A stretch of 64,000 bases of DNA from Actinomycetes bacterium (GTDB lineage Bacteria > Actinomycetota > Acidimicrobiia > Acidimicrobiales > Ilumatobacteraceae), in assembly GCA_029782355.1 (NCBI GenBank), contig JAKOUY010000017.1, forward strand, positions 1 to 64,000. Reading direction: 5' to 3'. Each line of letters opens with the position of its first letter. The first letter of the stretch is position 1. Made by a program: the position numbers and the translations under genes. Shown piece by piece: positions 7,205 through 14,874 of this stretch. The notes under the pieces were generated by a model. That model was not told the origin of the DNA and made no database searches. It saw nothing but the letters and a program-made list of their open reading frames with translations.

Positions 7205-9607
7205 ATGGACACGGAGGCCAGGCAGCGACACCCGACCGCCCGGCCGGCCCCGGTCCGCTCCCCGATCCTGCGCGACCCCACCCGCCCGGGCCTTCTGCGC
7301 CCCGAGCCGCCCGCCGACACGCGTGGCCAGGCCCGCGGCCACCGCCCGAGCTTCGAACCGGACCGCCGGCGCCTCGTCCGCCGCGCCCTGCGCGACCACG
7401 TCAGCACCGACTTCCGACCCGACGTCGAAGGCTTGCGGGCCATCGCCGTCGGCGCCGTGCTCCTCTACCACGCCAACCTGCTCGGGATCACCGGCGGCTA
7501 CGTGGGCGTCGACGTGTTCTTCGTCCTGTCCGGGTTCCTGATCACCCGGCTGCTCGTCCGTGAGCTGGCCAGCACGGGCACCCTGTCGCTCAGCGAGTTC
7601 TGGGCCCGGCGGATGCGCCGTTTGCTGCCGGCCTCCGGGTTGATGATCGGCGCCACGGTGCTGGTCGGCCTCGCCGTGCTGTCCCCGCTGGCGCTGCGCT
7701 CCCTGGCCGCCGACACCGTGGCGTCCGGGACCTACACCGCCAACTTCCACTTCGCCCACTCGATGGGTGACTACTTCGGCGCCCAGCTCAGCGACACGGT
7801 GCCGTCGCCACTGCTGCACATGTGGTCGCTCGCCGTCGAAGAGCAGTTCTATGTGATCTGGCCGCTGCTGCTGCTCCTGCTGACCCGCCGGCCGCGCCAG
7901 CTGCACCGGCTGATCGTCACCGTGGTCGGCGGGCTGTTCGCCGTCGGGCTCGGGGTGAGCGTGTGGACCACCACGCACTCGCCGACCAACGCCTACTACC
8001 TGTTGCCATCGCGGATGAACGAGCTCCTGGCGGGTGCGGCCGTGGCGCTCGGAGCAGTCTGGATCTCCCGACTGCCGGCGAGCTGGCGGGCCGCCGGCGG
8101 GTGGGCCGGGCTGGCGGCCATCGGCGTCTCGCTCTATGCCTTCGACGGCACCACCGCCTTCCCCGGCATCGCCGCGCTGCTCCCGGTCCTGGGCACCGCG
8201 GCGGTCGTGATCTCGGGCGGTCAGGGAGCGGCACCGTGGTCGCCGGGCCGGCTGATGCTCGGCCATCCCGCCATGCAGTGGATCGGGGCCCGCTCCTACG
8301 CCTTGTACCTGTGGCACTGGCCAGTGCTCGTGCTCGCCGCAGCGCGCTGGGGCGACTTGGGCATCGTCGCCCGGATTGTGGCCCTGGCCGTCTCGGTGGG
8401 GCTGGCCGCCGTCTCGTTCCGCTTCGTCGAGGATCCAGCGCGTCACGCCCGGTGGCTCACCGACCATCGCGAGCGCAGCCTGGCCCTCGGCAGCGTCTTC
8501 TGCCTGGCGCTGACCGGCATCGGCTGGCAGGTCGCCCGAGCCAACAGCGGAACCCTGGCCGGCGGGGGCGCCGCCGCGGCTCCCCAGCTGACCGACGCCG
8601 GCCCGCTGACCAACGGGACGACCGGCCCGGCCGAGACCAGTCCTGTCGCAGCGGCCCCCGCCGAGGGCTCGGTGGCGTCGGCGCCGCACGCCGCCTCGAC
8701 GAACCCGCTGGCGTCGGTCACCGCAGCCGAGATCCTCACACCGACGGCGCCCACCGGGCAGCTGGCCCGACTGACCGCGTCGCTCCAACGCGTGCTCAGC
8801 ACCTCGCTCAGCCCGGCACCCGTCCCGTCGAACCTGTCGCCGTCGCTCCGCACGGCGAGGAACAAGTCGAAGGTCTACGCCGACGGCTGCGTCCTCGAGC
8901 CTGAGCAGTTCGTCCCCCGCGCCTGCCGCTACGGGCTGAAGAGCTCGGACAAGGTCATCGTCCTCACCGGCGACTCACATGCGGCGGCGTGGGTGGAAGG
9001 CGCCGACCTGATCGCCCGGAGCAAGGGCTACGCCCTCGTCGTGCTCCTCAAGCGCGGCTGCCCGTACGCCAACGTCAAGATGCCCACGCCCGTGCTGCGC
9101 TCCAGCTGTCCGGCATTCCACGACAAGGTTGCTGCGTGGGTCGCCAAGAACAAGCCGGCGCTGGTCATCGCCACCAGCAGCTACGAGATGCCGAAGAACG
9201 GACCCACCGTCTACGACCTGCCTGCGGACCAATGGGCTGCCGGTGTCGAGGAGAGCGTCGCCCAACTCAGCTCGGTCACTCCGAACCTGGTCATCGTCGG
9301 CGACAACCCGCGCAGCGACACGGACGTGCCGGACTGCCTGTCCCGCCACCTGCGAAACGCCGCCGCGTGTGCGATCCCGAGGGACAAGGCGCTCCGGCTG
9401 GACCGGCGCTCGGCGGAGATCGCCTCGGCCCGCGCCCACCACGCCGTGTTCGTGGACACCATCAACTGGTTCTGCGCCCCGGCCAGCTGTCCGGCCGTGG
9501 TCGGCAACATCCTCATGTTCCGCGACGCTTCTCACATGAGCACCTCGGCGTCGACGTTCCTGCGCCCGTTGCTGGAGGCCGCTCTCGCCCCGGCGCTGGC
9601 TCGGTGA
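7205..9607 (+). CDS. Acyltransferase-3/SGNH fusion (OafA-like O-acetyltransferase)
   Basis: The 800-residue protein has a Pro/Arg-rich cytoplasmic N-terminus (about 75 residues), an acyltransferase-3 membrane domain (about 78-440) and an extracytoplasmic SGNH esterase-like domain (about 540-800). Seen motifs are DFRPDVEGLRAIAVGAVLLYH with the catalytic H, GGYVGVDVFFVLSGFLITRLL, RRMRRLLPA and HMWSLAVEEQFY; the SGNH domain has VIVLTGDSHAAAW and a terminal DASHMS (catalytic D and H). A long Ala/Pro/Thr-rich linker joins the two. Such enzymes transfer acetyl groups from the cytoplasm to surface glycans. The gene is preceded by 65 nt of intergenic DNA with no clear promoter. Confidence 0.93.
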   Translation: MDTEARQRHPTARPAPVRSPILRDPTRPGLLRPEPPADTRGQARGHRPSFEPDRRRLVRRALRDHVSTDFRPDVEGLRAIAVGAVLLYHANLLGITGGYVGVDVFFVLSGFLITRLLVRELASTGTLSLSEFWARRMRRLLPASGLMIGATVLVGLAVLSPLALRSLAADTVASGTYTANFHFAHSMGDYFGAQLSDTVPSPLLHMWSLAVEEQFYVIWPLLLLLLTRRPRQLHRLIVTVVGGLFAVGLGVSVWTTTHSPTNAYYLLPSRMNELLAGAAVALGAVWISRLPASWRAAGGWAGLAAIGVSLYAFDGTTAFPGIAALLPVLGTAAVVISGGQGAAPWSPGRLMLGHPAMQWIGARSYALYLWHWPVLVLAAARWGDLGIVARIVALAVSVGLAAVSFRFVEDPARHARWLTDHRERSLALGSVFCLALTGIGWQVARANSGTLAGGGAAAAPQLTDAGPLTNGTTGPAETSPVAAAPAEGSVASAPHAASTNPLASVTAAEILTPTAPTGQLARLTASLQRVLSTSLSPAPVPSNLSPSLRTARNKSKVYADGCVLEPEQFVPRACRYGLKSSDKVIVLTGDSHAAAWVEGADLIARSKGYALVVLLKRGCPYANVKMPTPVLRSSCPAFHDKVAAWVAKNKPALVIATSSYEMPKNGPTVYDLPADQWAAGVEESVAQLSSVTPNLVIVGDNPRSDTDVPDCLSRHLRNAAACAIPRDKALRLDRRSAEIASARAHHAVFVDTINWFCAPASCPAVVGNILMFRDASHMSTSASTFLRPLLEAALAPALAR

Positions 9608-9622
9608 GCTAGACAGAGTTCC

Positions 9623-11008
9623 GTGACCGCCAAGATCGTCTCGCCCGTCGACGGCTCGGTCTACGCCGAACGGCATCCCATCGCCGACAGCGATCTGGCC
9701 CGCGCCGTCGCCGAGGCGCTGACCGCCCAGCGGCGCTGGCGTGATGTGGACGTCGCCGACCGTGCCGCCGTGTGCACGGCCGCCGTGGCAGCCATGAATG
9801 CCATGACCGAGCGGATCAGCGAGGAGCTGGCCTGGCAGATGGGCCGCCCGGTGCGCTTCGGGCCGGGCGAGTTGCGGGGCTTCACCGAGCGGGCCACGTA
9901 CATGATCGACGTCGCCGCCGAGGCCCTCGCCCCGGTCCGCCCGCCGGCCCGGCACGGGTTCGACCGGTTCATCCGCCGCGAGCCGCTCGGTCTGGTCCTG
10001 GTGGTCGCCCCGTGGAACTATCCGCTGTTGACCGCGGTCAACAGCATCGTCCCGGCGCTGATGGCCGGCAATGCGGTCCTGCTCAAGCACGCCACGCAGA
10101 CGATGCTGGTCGGCGAACGCTTCCAGGAGGCCTTCGACACCGCCGGTCTGCCGCGTGGTCTGTTCCGCAACGTCGTGCTGACCCACCGCCAGACTGCCGC
10201 GCTGCTCTCGTCCGGGCAGATTGACCAGGTCAACTTCACCGGCTCGGTCGACGGCGGCCGGCAGATGGAGCAGGCCGCAGCCGGCACCTTCACCGGCATC
10301 GGCCTGGAGTTGGGCGGCAAGGATCCGGCTTACGTGCGGGCCGACGCCGATCTGGATCACGCCGTCGAGCAGATCGTCGACGGTGCGTTCTTCAACTCCG
10401 GGCAGTCATGCTGTGGCATCGAGCGGGTCTACGTCCACCGCTCCCGGTTCGACGACTTCGTCGACGCCGCCGCGGCGGCCACCGCTCGGTACGTGCTGGG
10501 CAACCCGCTCGAGCCGGCGACGACGCTGGGCCCGATGGTCAACGGCAAGTCCGCCGATGCCGTGCGCAGCCAGATCAAGGCAGCGATCCACGCCGGCGCC
10601 CGCCAGGTGGTCGATCTCAGCGGCTTCGGACCGGATCGCCACGGCTCGCCGTACCTGGCCCCACAGATCCTGGTCGACGTCGACCACCGCATGAAGGTGA
10701 TGACCGAGGAGAGCTTCGGTCCCGTCGTCGGCATCATGCCCGTCGACGGCGACGACCAGGCCGTGGCGCTGATGAACGACAGCGCCTACGGGCTGTCGGC
10801 CTCGATCTGGACCGCCGACCACGACGCCGCCCTGGCCATCGGCGACCGGCTCGAGACCGGCACGGTCTTCATGAACCGGGCCGACTACCTCGATCCGGCT
10901 CTGGCCTGGACCGGCGTCAAGGACACCGGACGAGGCGTGACGCTGTCGACGGTGGGCTACGAGCACCTGACCCGGGCCAAGAGCTTCCACCTGCGCACGG
11001 AGTGGTAG
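9623..11008 (+). CDS. NAD(P)-dependent aldehyde dehydrogenase
   Basis: The 461-residue enzyme belongs to the aldehyde dehydrogenase superfamily and oxidises an aldehyde to its acid. Visible elements are PWNYPLLTAVNSIVPALMAGN, the NAD-binding NFTGSVDGGRQM, the general-base motif LELGGKDP, the nucleophile in GQSCCGIER near residue 261, and EESFGPVVGIMPV. The start is GTG at 9623, 15 nt after the acyltransferase stop. The substrate cannot be read from sequence; overall similarity is to succinate-semialdehyde and related dehydrogenases. The two genes are on the same strand but share no evident pathway. Confidence 0.93.
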   Translation: MTAKIVSPVDGSVYAERHPIADSDLARAVAEALTAQRRWRDVDVADRAAVCTAAVAAMNAMTERISEELAWQMGRPVRFGPGELRGFTERATYMIDVAAEALAPVRPPARHGFDRFIRREPLGLVLVVAPWNYPLLTAVNSIVPALMAGNAVLLKHATQTMLVGERFQEAFDTAGLPRGLFRNVVLTHRQTAALLSSGQIDQVNFTGSVDGGRQMEQAAAGTFTGIGLELGGKDPAYVRADADLDHAVEQIVDGAFFNSGQSCCGIERVYVHRSRFDDFVDAAAAATARYVLGNPLEPATTLGPMVNGKSADAVRSQIKAAIHAGARQVVDLSGFGPDRHGSPYLAPQILVDVDHRMKVMTEESFGPVVGIMPVDGDDQAVALMNDSAYGLSASIWTADHDAALAIGDRLETGTVFMNRADYLDPALAWTGVKDTGRGVTLSTVGYEHLTRAKSFHLRTEW

Positions 11009-11012
11009 CGGG

Positions 11013-11555
11013 CTACTCCTCGGCCAGCGTGGCGGCCCCGACCAGTTCGCGCCAGCGGCCCGGATAGGCGGCCGCGGCCTGCTGGGGTGTCATTCGCAGG
11101 GTGTCCGGCGGCACCGCGTCGACCAGCATCCGGGCGTCGTCGTAGCCGTGGGCCGGGTTGCCCAAACCCTCGAACACCGTGCGCCGTAGCGCCACCAGCT
11201 CGGCCGGCGCGGCTGGGTCGAGGTACCCCCAGATGGTGAAGGCCACGGTCAGGTCGTGGACCACCGGAGCCCGGCTGAACATCGAGGCCCGGCGCAGGGC
11301 GATGGCCAGGCAGCCGCGGATGGCGTCGGGGCGACGCTCGCCCTCGGTGAGCTGCAGGCGGTCGGCGAAGCCGTTGGCGATCTTCAGGGCGAATCCCTGA
11401 TCGGGTCCCTGGAAGCCGAGCCGCCCGCCCGCCGGCTGGAACCCGTGGATCTCGCCGGGCCGACCGGGCACCCAGGCAGTCGGGACGTGTTCGGGTGAGG
11501 TGTAGCCGCGCACCGGCGCGGTGACATCGACGGGGGCGAACTTCGGAGCGGCCAT
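11013..11555 (-). CDS. Conserved hypothetical protein downstream of cimA
   Basis: The 180-residue soluble protein starts at an ATG (MAAPKFAPVDVTAPVRGY) with a strong AAAGGGAG Shine-Dalgarno 14 nt after the cimA stop. It has no signal peptide, membrane segment or motif that I recognise. Features include a Trp/Gly-rich N-terminal third (VPGRPGEIHGFQPAGGRLGFQGPDQGF) and helical remainder with FTIWGYLDPAAPAEL and LRMTPQQAAAAYPGRWRELVG. The position makes it the second gene of the cimA transcript, so it would be subject to the same attenuator. Its end is 4 bp from the convergent aldehyde dehydrogenase gene. Confidence 0.75.
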   Translation of the reverse strand: MAAPKFAPVDVTAPVRGYTSPEHVPTAWVPGRPGEIHGFQPAGGRLGFQGPDQGFALKIANGFADRLQLTEGERRPDAIRGCLAIALRRASMFSRAPVVHDLTVAFTIWGYLDPAAPAELVALRRTVFEGLGNPAHGYDDARMLVDAVPPDTLRMTPQQAAAAYPGRWRELVGAATLAEE

Positions 11556-11568
11556 AGCGACTCCCTTT

Positions 11569-13158
11569 CTAGTTGGCGGTGTGCAGCAGGCCGTACACCA
11601 ACGACTCCTCCAGGGCCCGCCACGACGCCTCGATGATGTTCGGGCTGACCCCGATGGTGGTCCAGTCACGCTCCCCGTTGGTGGCGTTGATCAACACCCG
11701 GGTCACGGCCCCGGTGGCCGTCGAGCCGTCGAGGATCCGCACCTTGTAGTCGGTCAGGTGGATGCGGTCGAGTTGCGGGTAGGCGCTGCGCACCGTGGCG
11801 CGCAGGGCCGAGTCGATGGCGTTCACCGGTCCGTTGCCTTCACGGGTGCGCACGAAGCGCTGATCTCCCACCCACACCTTGACCGTGGCCTCGGTGGTGA
11901 ACTCCCCGGTGGCGGTCTCGTCGGTGATCACGCGCATGCTCTCCACCCGGAAGAACGGCTGCTCGAAGCCGGCAGCGCGGCGCATCAACAGCTCCAACGA
12001 GGCATCGGCCGCCTCGAAGTGGAACCCCTCGTGCTCCAACCGCTTCAAGTCGTCGATCACCTGGTTGACGGCTGGCCCGTCCATGGCCAGGCCCAACTCG
12101 GCGGCCTTCATCTGGATGGTGGCCCTGCCTGCCATCTCACTGACCACGAAGCGAGTGCCGTTGCCGACGGTGGCCGGATCGACGTGCTCGTAGGCGTCCT
12201 TGGCCCGGGCGATGGCGCTGACGTGCAGGCCGGCCTTGTGGGCGAAGGCACTCGACCCGACGTAGGGCGCCTGCGGGTTGAGCGGGCGGTTGAGGACCTC
12301 GGCGACGTGATGACTGACCGCCGTCAGCCGCTCCAGGCGACCCTCCGGCAGGCAGCGCATCCCGAGCTTCAGCTCCAGGTTGGGGATCACGGTGGTCAGG
12401 TTGCAGTTCCCGGTGCGCTCACCCAGTCCGTTCAGCGTTCCCTGGACGTGACGCCCGCCGGCGCGCACCGCGGCGATGCTGTTGGCCACCGCGCAGCCGG
12501 TGTCGTCGTGGCAGTGGATCCCCACCACCACGTCACCGCCGACGTGGGCGACCACGGCCGCGACGATGGCCTCGACCTCGTGCGGGAGCGATCCCCCGTT
12601 GGTGTCGCACAGCACCACGTGGCTGGCGCCGCGCACCACGGCCGCCTCCAGGGCACGCAGGCTGAACTCCGGGTTGCGCTTGAAGCCGTCGAAGAAGTGC
12701 TCCATGTCGACCATCACCCGCCGGCCGGCGCCGGCCAGGAACGCCACCGAGTCGGCGATCATCGCCTCGCCCTCGTCCAGGGTGGTCTGCAGGGCCTCGG
12801 TGACCTGGTAGTCCCAGCTCTTGGCGACGATGCACACCGTGCCCGTGCCGGCCTCGATCAGGTTGCGCAACGTGGCATCGTCGTCGACCCGGCCACGCGG
12901 CCGCCGGGTGGAGCCGAAGGCGACGAGGGCCGAGGCGTCGAGGCGCAGCTCGGTGGCGGCACGGGCGAAGAACTCGACGTCTTTCGGGTTGGCCCCGGGC
13001 CAGCCCCCTTCGATGTAGTGCACGCCGAGGCGGTCGAGCTGCTCGGCGATGCGCAGCTTGTCGTCCACCGTGGCGGACACGCCCTCGACCTGCATGCCGT
13101 CGCGCAACGTGGTGTCGAAGACCTCGACGACGGTGGCGGAGCTCGGTGGGGTTGGCAT
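11569..13158 (-). CDS. cimA: (R)-citramalate synthase
   Basis: The enzyme condenses pyruvate and acetyl-CoA to citramalate, the first step of the threonine-independent isoleucine route, continued by LeuCD and LeuB. It shows the DRE-TIM signature VFDTTLRDGMQVEGVS near the N-terminus, GWPGANPKD, the metal-binding HCHDDTGCAVANS and QGTLNGLGERTGNCNL. A C-terminal LeuA-type allosteric domain follows (about 400-529). The GWPG and GERTGNCNL patterns are those of citramalate synthase and not of 2-isopropylmalate synthase. The ATG at 13158 has a GAGGAA ribosome site. A further in-frame ATG at 13188 is less likely because it overlaps the leader hairpin. The gene is preceded by an Ile/Val-rich leader peptide. 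Confidence 0.93.
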   Translation of the reverse strand: MPTPPSSATVVEVFDTTLRDGMQVEGVSATVDDKLRIAEQLDRLGVHYIEGGWPGANPKDVEFFARAATELRLDASALVAFGSTRRPRGRVDDDATLRNLIEAGTGTVCIVAKSWDYQVTEALQTTLDEGEAMIADSVAFLAGAGRRVMVDMEHFFDGFKRNPEFSLRALEAAVVRGASHVVLCDTNGGSLPHEVEAIVAAVVAHVGGDVVVGIHCHDDTGCAVANSIAAVRAGGRHVQGTLNGLGERTGNCNLTTVIPNLELKLGMRCLPEGRLERLTAVSHHVAEVLNRPLNPQAPYVGSSAFAHKAGLHVSAIARAKDAYEHVDPATVGNGTRFVVSEMAGRATIQMKAAELGLAMDGPAVNQVIDDLKRLEHEGFHFEAADASLELLMRRAAGFEQPFFRVESMRVITDETATGEFTTEATVKVWVGDQRFVRTREGNGPVNAIDSALRATVRSAYPQLDRIHLTDYKVRILDGSTATGAVTRVLINATNGERDWTTIGVSPNIIEASWRALEESLVYGLLHTAN

Positions 13159-13188
13159 CGTTCCTCGGTTCTCAGGGCAGAAATGCAA

Positions 13189-13238
13189 CAGCCGCCCGAC
13201 CGGGCGGCTGCAAGCGCACGACGTGGGGCGTCGTGCGC
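13189..13238 (-). promoter_or_regulatory. Attenuator-like double hairpin in the cimA leader
   Basis: On the minus strand, a perfect 10-bp hairpin (GCGCACGACG, loop CCCCA; 13238-13214) begins at the last base of the leader-peptide stop codon. It is followed by a second 9-bp hairpin (CAGCCGCCC, loop GGTC; 13210-13189), then TTGCATTTCT. The second could act as a terminator with a weak U-tract. Its loop region CGGTCGG is complementary to CCGACCG inside the leader-peptide coding sequence, so an alternative fold is possible. The hairpins and stop position are seen; the switching mechanism is inferred. Confidence 0.6.
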
Positions 13239-13285
13239 TACGGAATGACGATGATCGCCGCGGTCGGAGCGAGGGCGTCGATCAC
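13238..13285 (-). CDS. Leader peptide of cimA (MIDALAPTAAIIVIP)
   Basis: A GTG-initiated 15-codon frame encodes MIDALAPTAAIIVIP, with four consecutive Ile/Val codons (ATC ATC GTC ATT) just before the final Pro and the TAG. It starts 7 nt after the putative -10 hexamer, so translation would begin at or within a base or two of the 5' end of the RNA. Ile/Val clusters placed immediately before a hairpin are the hallmark of branched-chain amino-acid attenuators, known upstream of ilv and leu genes in actinobacteria. Here the gene controlled is cimA, the entry step to isoleucine. The reading frame is too short for conventional gene calling. Confidence 0.65.
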   Translation of the reverse strand: MIDALAPTAAIIVIP

Positions 13286-13292
13286 CCGGCCT

Positions 13293-13321
13293 ATTCAATC
13301 GGTGCCACTCTCCGCCGTCAA
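13293..13321 (-). promoter_or_regulatory. Putative cimA promoter
   Basis: Reading the minus strand, TTGACG (13321 to 13316) and TTGAAT (13298 to 13293) are separated by exactly 17 bp, and the leader-peptide GTG follows 7 nt later. The -35 is a near match to TTGACA and the -10 fits T-N4-T. This places the transcript start at or next to the leader GTG. Confidence 0.6.
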
Positions 13322-13335
13322 CCGCGGCGATGAAC

Positions 13336-13419
13336 TGTGGGCAACCTGTGGGCGAACGGTGGACGCAGAAAAAAGTTCTGTGGATTCCCCGGCACTCCTG
13401 CGGATAACCCTGTGGACCC
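13336..13419 (+). repeat. Five phased TGTGG-type nonamers
   Basis: Five same-orientation nonamers, TGTGGGCAA (13336), TGTGGGCGA (13347), GGTGGACGC (13358), TGTGGATTC (13379) and TGTGGACCC (13411), lie between the cimA promoter and a plus-strand promoter candidate. Start-to-start distances are 11, 11, 21 and 32 bp, close to whole helical turns, with an A-rich tract (AAAAAA) between the third and fourth. They resemble divergent DnaA boxes (reverse complement TTNTCCACA) but could be the operator of another regulator. No dnaA or dnaN is present, so an origin is not claimed. Confidence 0.45.
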
Positions 13420-13431
13420 CGAAAATGCCCC

Positions 13432-13461
13432 TTGACCTGCGACGATGCCTCGACGCACACT
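13432..13461 (+). promoter_or_regulatory. Putative promoter of the plus-strand structured RNA
   Basis: TTGACC (13432-13437) followed after 18 bp by CACACT (13456-13461) is a plausible actinobacterial housekeeping promoter, matching TTGACN well and TANNNT at two of three positions. Transcription would begin near 13468 and read into the hairpin array. No protein-coding gene with good codon bias starts before 13861. Confidence 0.4.
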
Positions 13462-13467
13462 GTCGAC

Positions 13468-13840
13468 ACCGAGCAGCGCAACGCTTCGAGGAACCCGGTT
13501 CGCCGGGAACACCGGAGGCGACAGCGGGCGAGGTGCGAGGACGATCCGCCCGTCGGAGACCTCGATCCGGGTTCGCCCGGTGAGAGATCGATGACACCCG
13601 CGGCAACGTCCTGGGTTCGCCCAGGAGACGAGCAGCGGCCCCGCCGGAACCGAGTCCGGGCTTGCCCGGACACGACCGGAGGAAACGGAATCGCCCGCCA
13701 GAGCGTGCTCTGACGGGCGATGAATGTGATCGGCACGAAGGGTAATACCGGACGATCGATCAGTGGTGGATCCTCCTCATTGACCGCCCCGTGCGGTGCG
13801 CAGGTTCGCTTGCAGCGCCGCCGGGGCGGTTCGCCGTTTT
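13468..13840 (+). ncRNA. Candidate structured non-coding RNA (tetraloop hairpin array)
   Basis: This gene-free stretch holds regularly spaced hairpins: CCCGG-TTCG-CCGGG (13494-13507), CCGGG-TTCG-CCCGG (13567-13580), CCTGGG-TTCG-CCCAGG (13610-13625), GTCCGGG-CTTG-CCCGGAC (13654-13671) and a 13-bp stem with one mismatch (13691-13720). The last four are centred 43-45 nt apart, and the linkers repeat GCGGCAAC/GCCGGAAC/CCGGAGGAAAC patterns. GGAGGA (13678-13683) can pair with TCCTCC (13771-13776). A long GC hairpin (13783-13830) followed by TTTT ends the array. A promoter candidate precedes it. I do not recognise it as tmRNA, RNase P RNA, 6S or SRP RNA. The structures are seen; transcription is inferred. 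Confidence 0.5.
13783..13840 (+). terminator. Long hairpin with T-run ending the candidate RNA
   Basis: ACCGCCCCG (13783-13791) pairs perfectly with CGGGGCGGT (13822-13830). An inner 7-bp stem (GCGGTGC/GCGCCGC) extends it, and TTTT follows at 13837-13840 after a 6-nt gap. It fits a terminator for plus-strand transcription, just before the separate promoter of the agmatinase-like gene. Confidence 0.5.
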
Positions 13841-13860
13841 CGGCTCACTACCCTGTCGCC

Positions 13861-14874
13861 ATGACCGACGCCGCGCCGCGGCGGGAGCTCCCCGCCGGCT
13901 ATCAGGAGCAACTCGATCAGGGCTATGCGTTCGGCAGCGTGCTGACCTTCGCCCAACGCCCCCTGCTCACCAGCGTCGAGCAGCTCGCCGCCTGGCAGCC
14001 CGACGTCGCCGTCGTCGGCGCTCCGTTCGACCTCGGCACCACCAACCGGCCCGGTGCGCGGTTCGGTCCACGGGCACTGCGGACCCTGGTGTACAACTCG
14101 GGCACCTATCACCTCGGTTACGGCATCGAGATCTTCGAGCACATCGAGGTGGTCGACCACGGCGACGTGTTCTGCCCCCACGGCCAGGTCGACGCCAGCC
14201 TGGCGAACATCCGGTCCACCGTGCACGACATCGCCAGCCGCGGCATCGTCCCGTTCACCATCGGCGGCGACCACACGGTCACCTGGCCGGCGGCCACCGC
14301 CGTGGCCGACGTCCACGGCTTCGGCAACGTCGGCATCGTCCACTTCGACGCCCACGCCGACACGGCCGACCAGATCGACGGCAACCTGGCCAGTCACGGC
14401 ACCCCGATGCGCCGGCTGATCGAGTCCGGAGCGATCCCCGGGCGCAACTTCGTCCAGGTCGGACTGCGCAGCTACTGGCCCGGCCGGGACGTGTGGGATT
14501 GGATGGCGGCGCAGGGCATGCGCTGGCACCTGATGGACGAGATCTGGAGCGACGGGTTCCCGACCGTGCTGGACCGAGCCGTGGCCGAGGCGCTGGAGGG
14601 GCCGACGAAGCTGTACCTGTCGATCGACATCGACTCGCTCGACCCGGCCTATGCGCCCGGCACGGGGACGCCGGAACCGGGCGGGATCGTCGCTGCCGAC
14701 CTGCTGCGCGCCGTGCGCCGCCTTGCCGAGCGCTTCGACATCGTCGGGATGGACGTCGTCGAGGTCTCGCCCCCGTACGACCACGCCGACTGCACCGTCA
14801 ACGTGGCCAACCGGCTGTTCATGGAGTGCCTGGCCGGCTTGGCCGCCAAGCGGGCCGGGCTCACCGCTCGCTGA
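13861..14874 (+). CDS. speB: Agmatinase-family ureohydrolase
   Basis: The 337-residue enzyme belongs to the arginase/agmatinase superfamily with a binuclear Mn site. Metal-ligand motifs are all present: FTIGGDHTVTWP, VHFDAHADTAD and YLSIDIDSLDPAYAPGTGTPEPGG. It would hydrolyse agmatine or another guanidino compound to urea and an amine. Relatives with almost identical motifs include guanidinobutyrase, guanidinopropionase and Ni-dependent guanidine hydrolase, so the substrate is not fixed by what can be seen. The ATG at 13861 is preceded 6 nt upstream by a -10-like TACCCT, suggesting a leaderless transcript. The 3' end overlaps the convergent MFS gene by 14 bp. Confidence 0.88.
   Translation: MTDAAPRRELPAGYQEQLDQGYAFGSVLTFAQRPLLTSVEQLAAWQPDVAVVGAPFDLGTTNRPGARFGPRALRTLVYNSGTYHLGYGIEIFEHIEVVDHGDVFCPHGQVDASLANIRSTVHDIASRGIVPFTIGGDHTVTWPAATAVADVHGFGNVGIVHFDAHADTADQIDGNLASHGTPMRRLIESGAIPGRNFVQVGLRSYWPGRDVWDWMAAQGMRWHLMDEIWSDGFPTVLDRAVAEALEGPTKLYLSIDIDSLDPAYAPGTGTPEPGGIVAADLLRAVRRLAERFDIVGMDVVEVSPPYDHADCTVNVANRLFMECLAGLAAKRAGLTAR

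Noticed and set aside
13336-13419. Chromosomal replication origin (DnaA-box cluster)
   Set aside because: The nonamers are imperfect, all in one orientation, without an AT-rich unwinding region, and dnaA, dnaN and related genes are absent.
13468-13840. Known housekeeping RNA (tmRNA, RNase P RNA, 6S, SRP RNA)
   Set aside because: The size would suit tmRNA or RNase P RNA, but the alanine-tRNA-like ends of tmRNA and the conserved core motifs of RNase P RNA are not seen.
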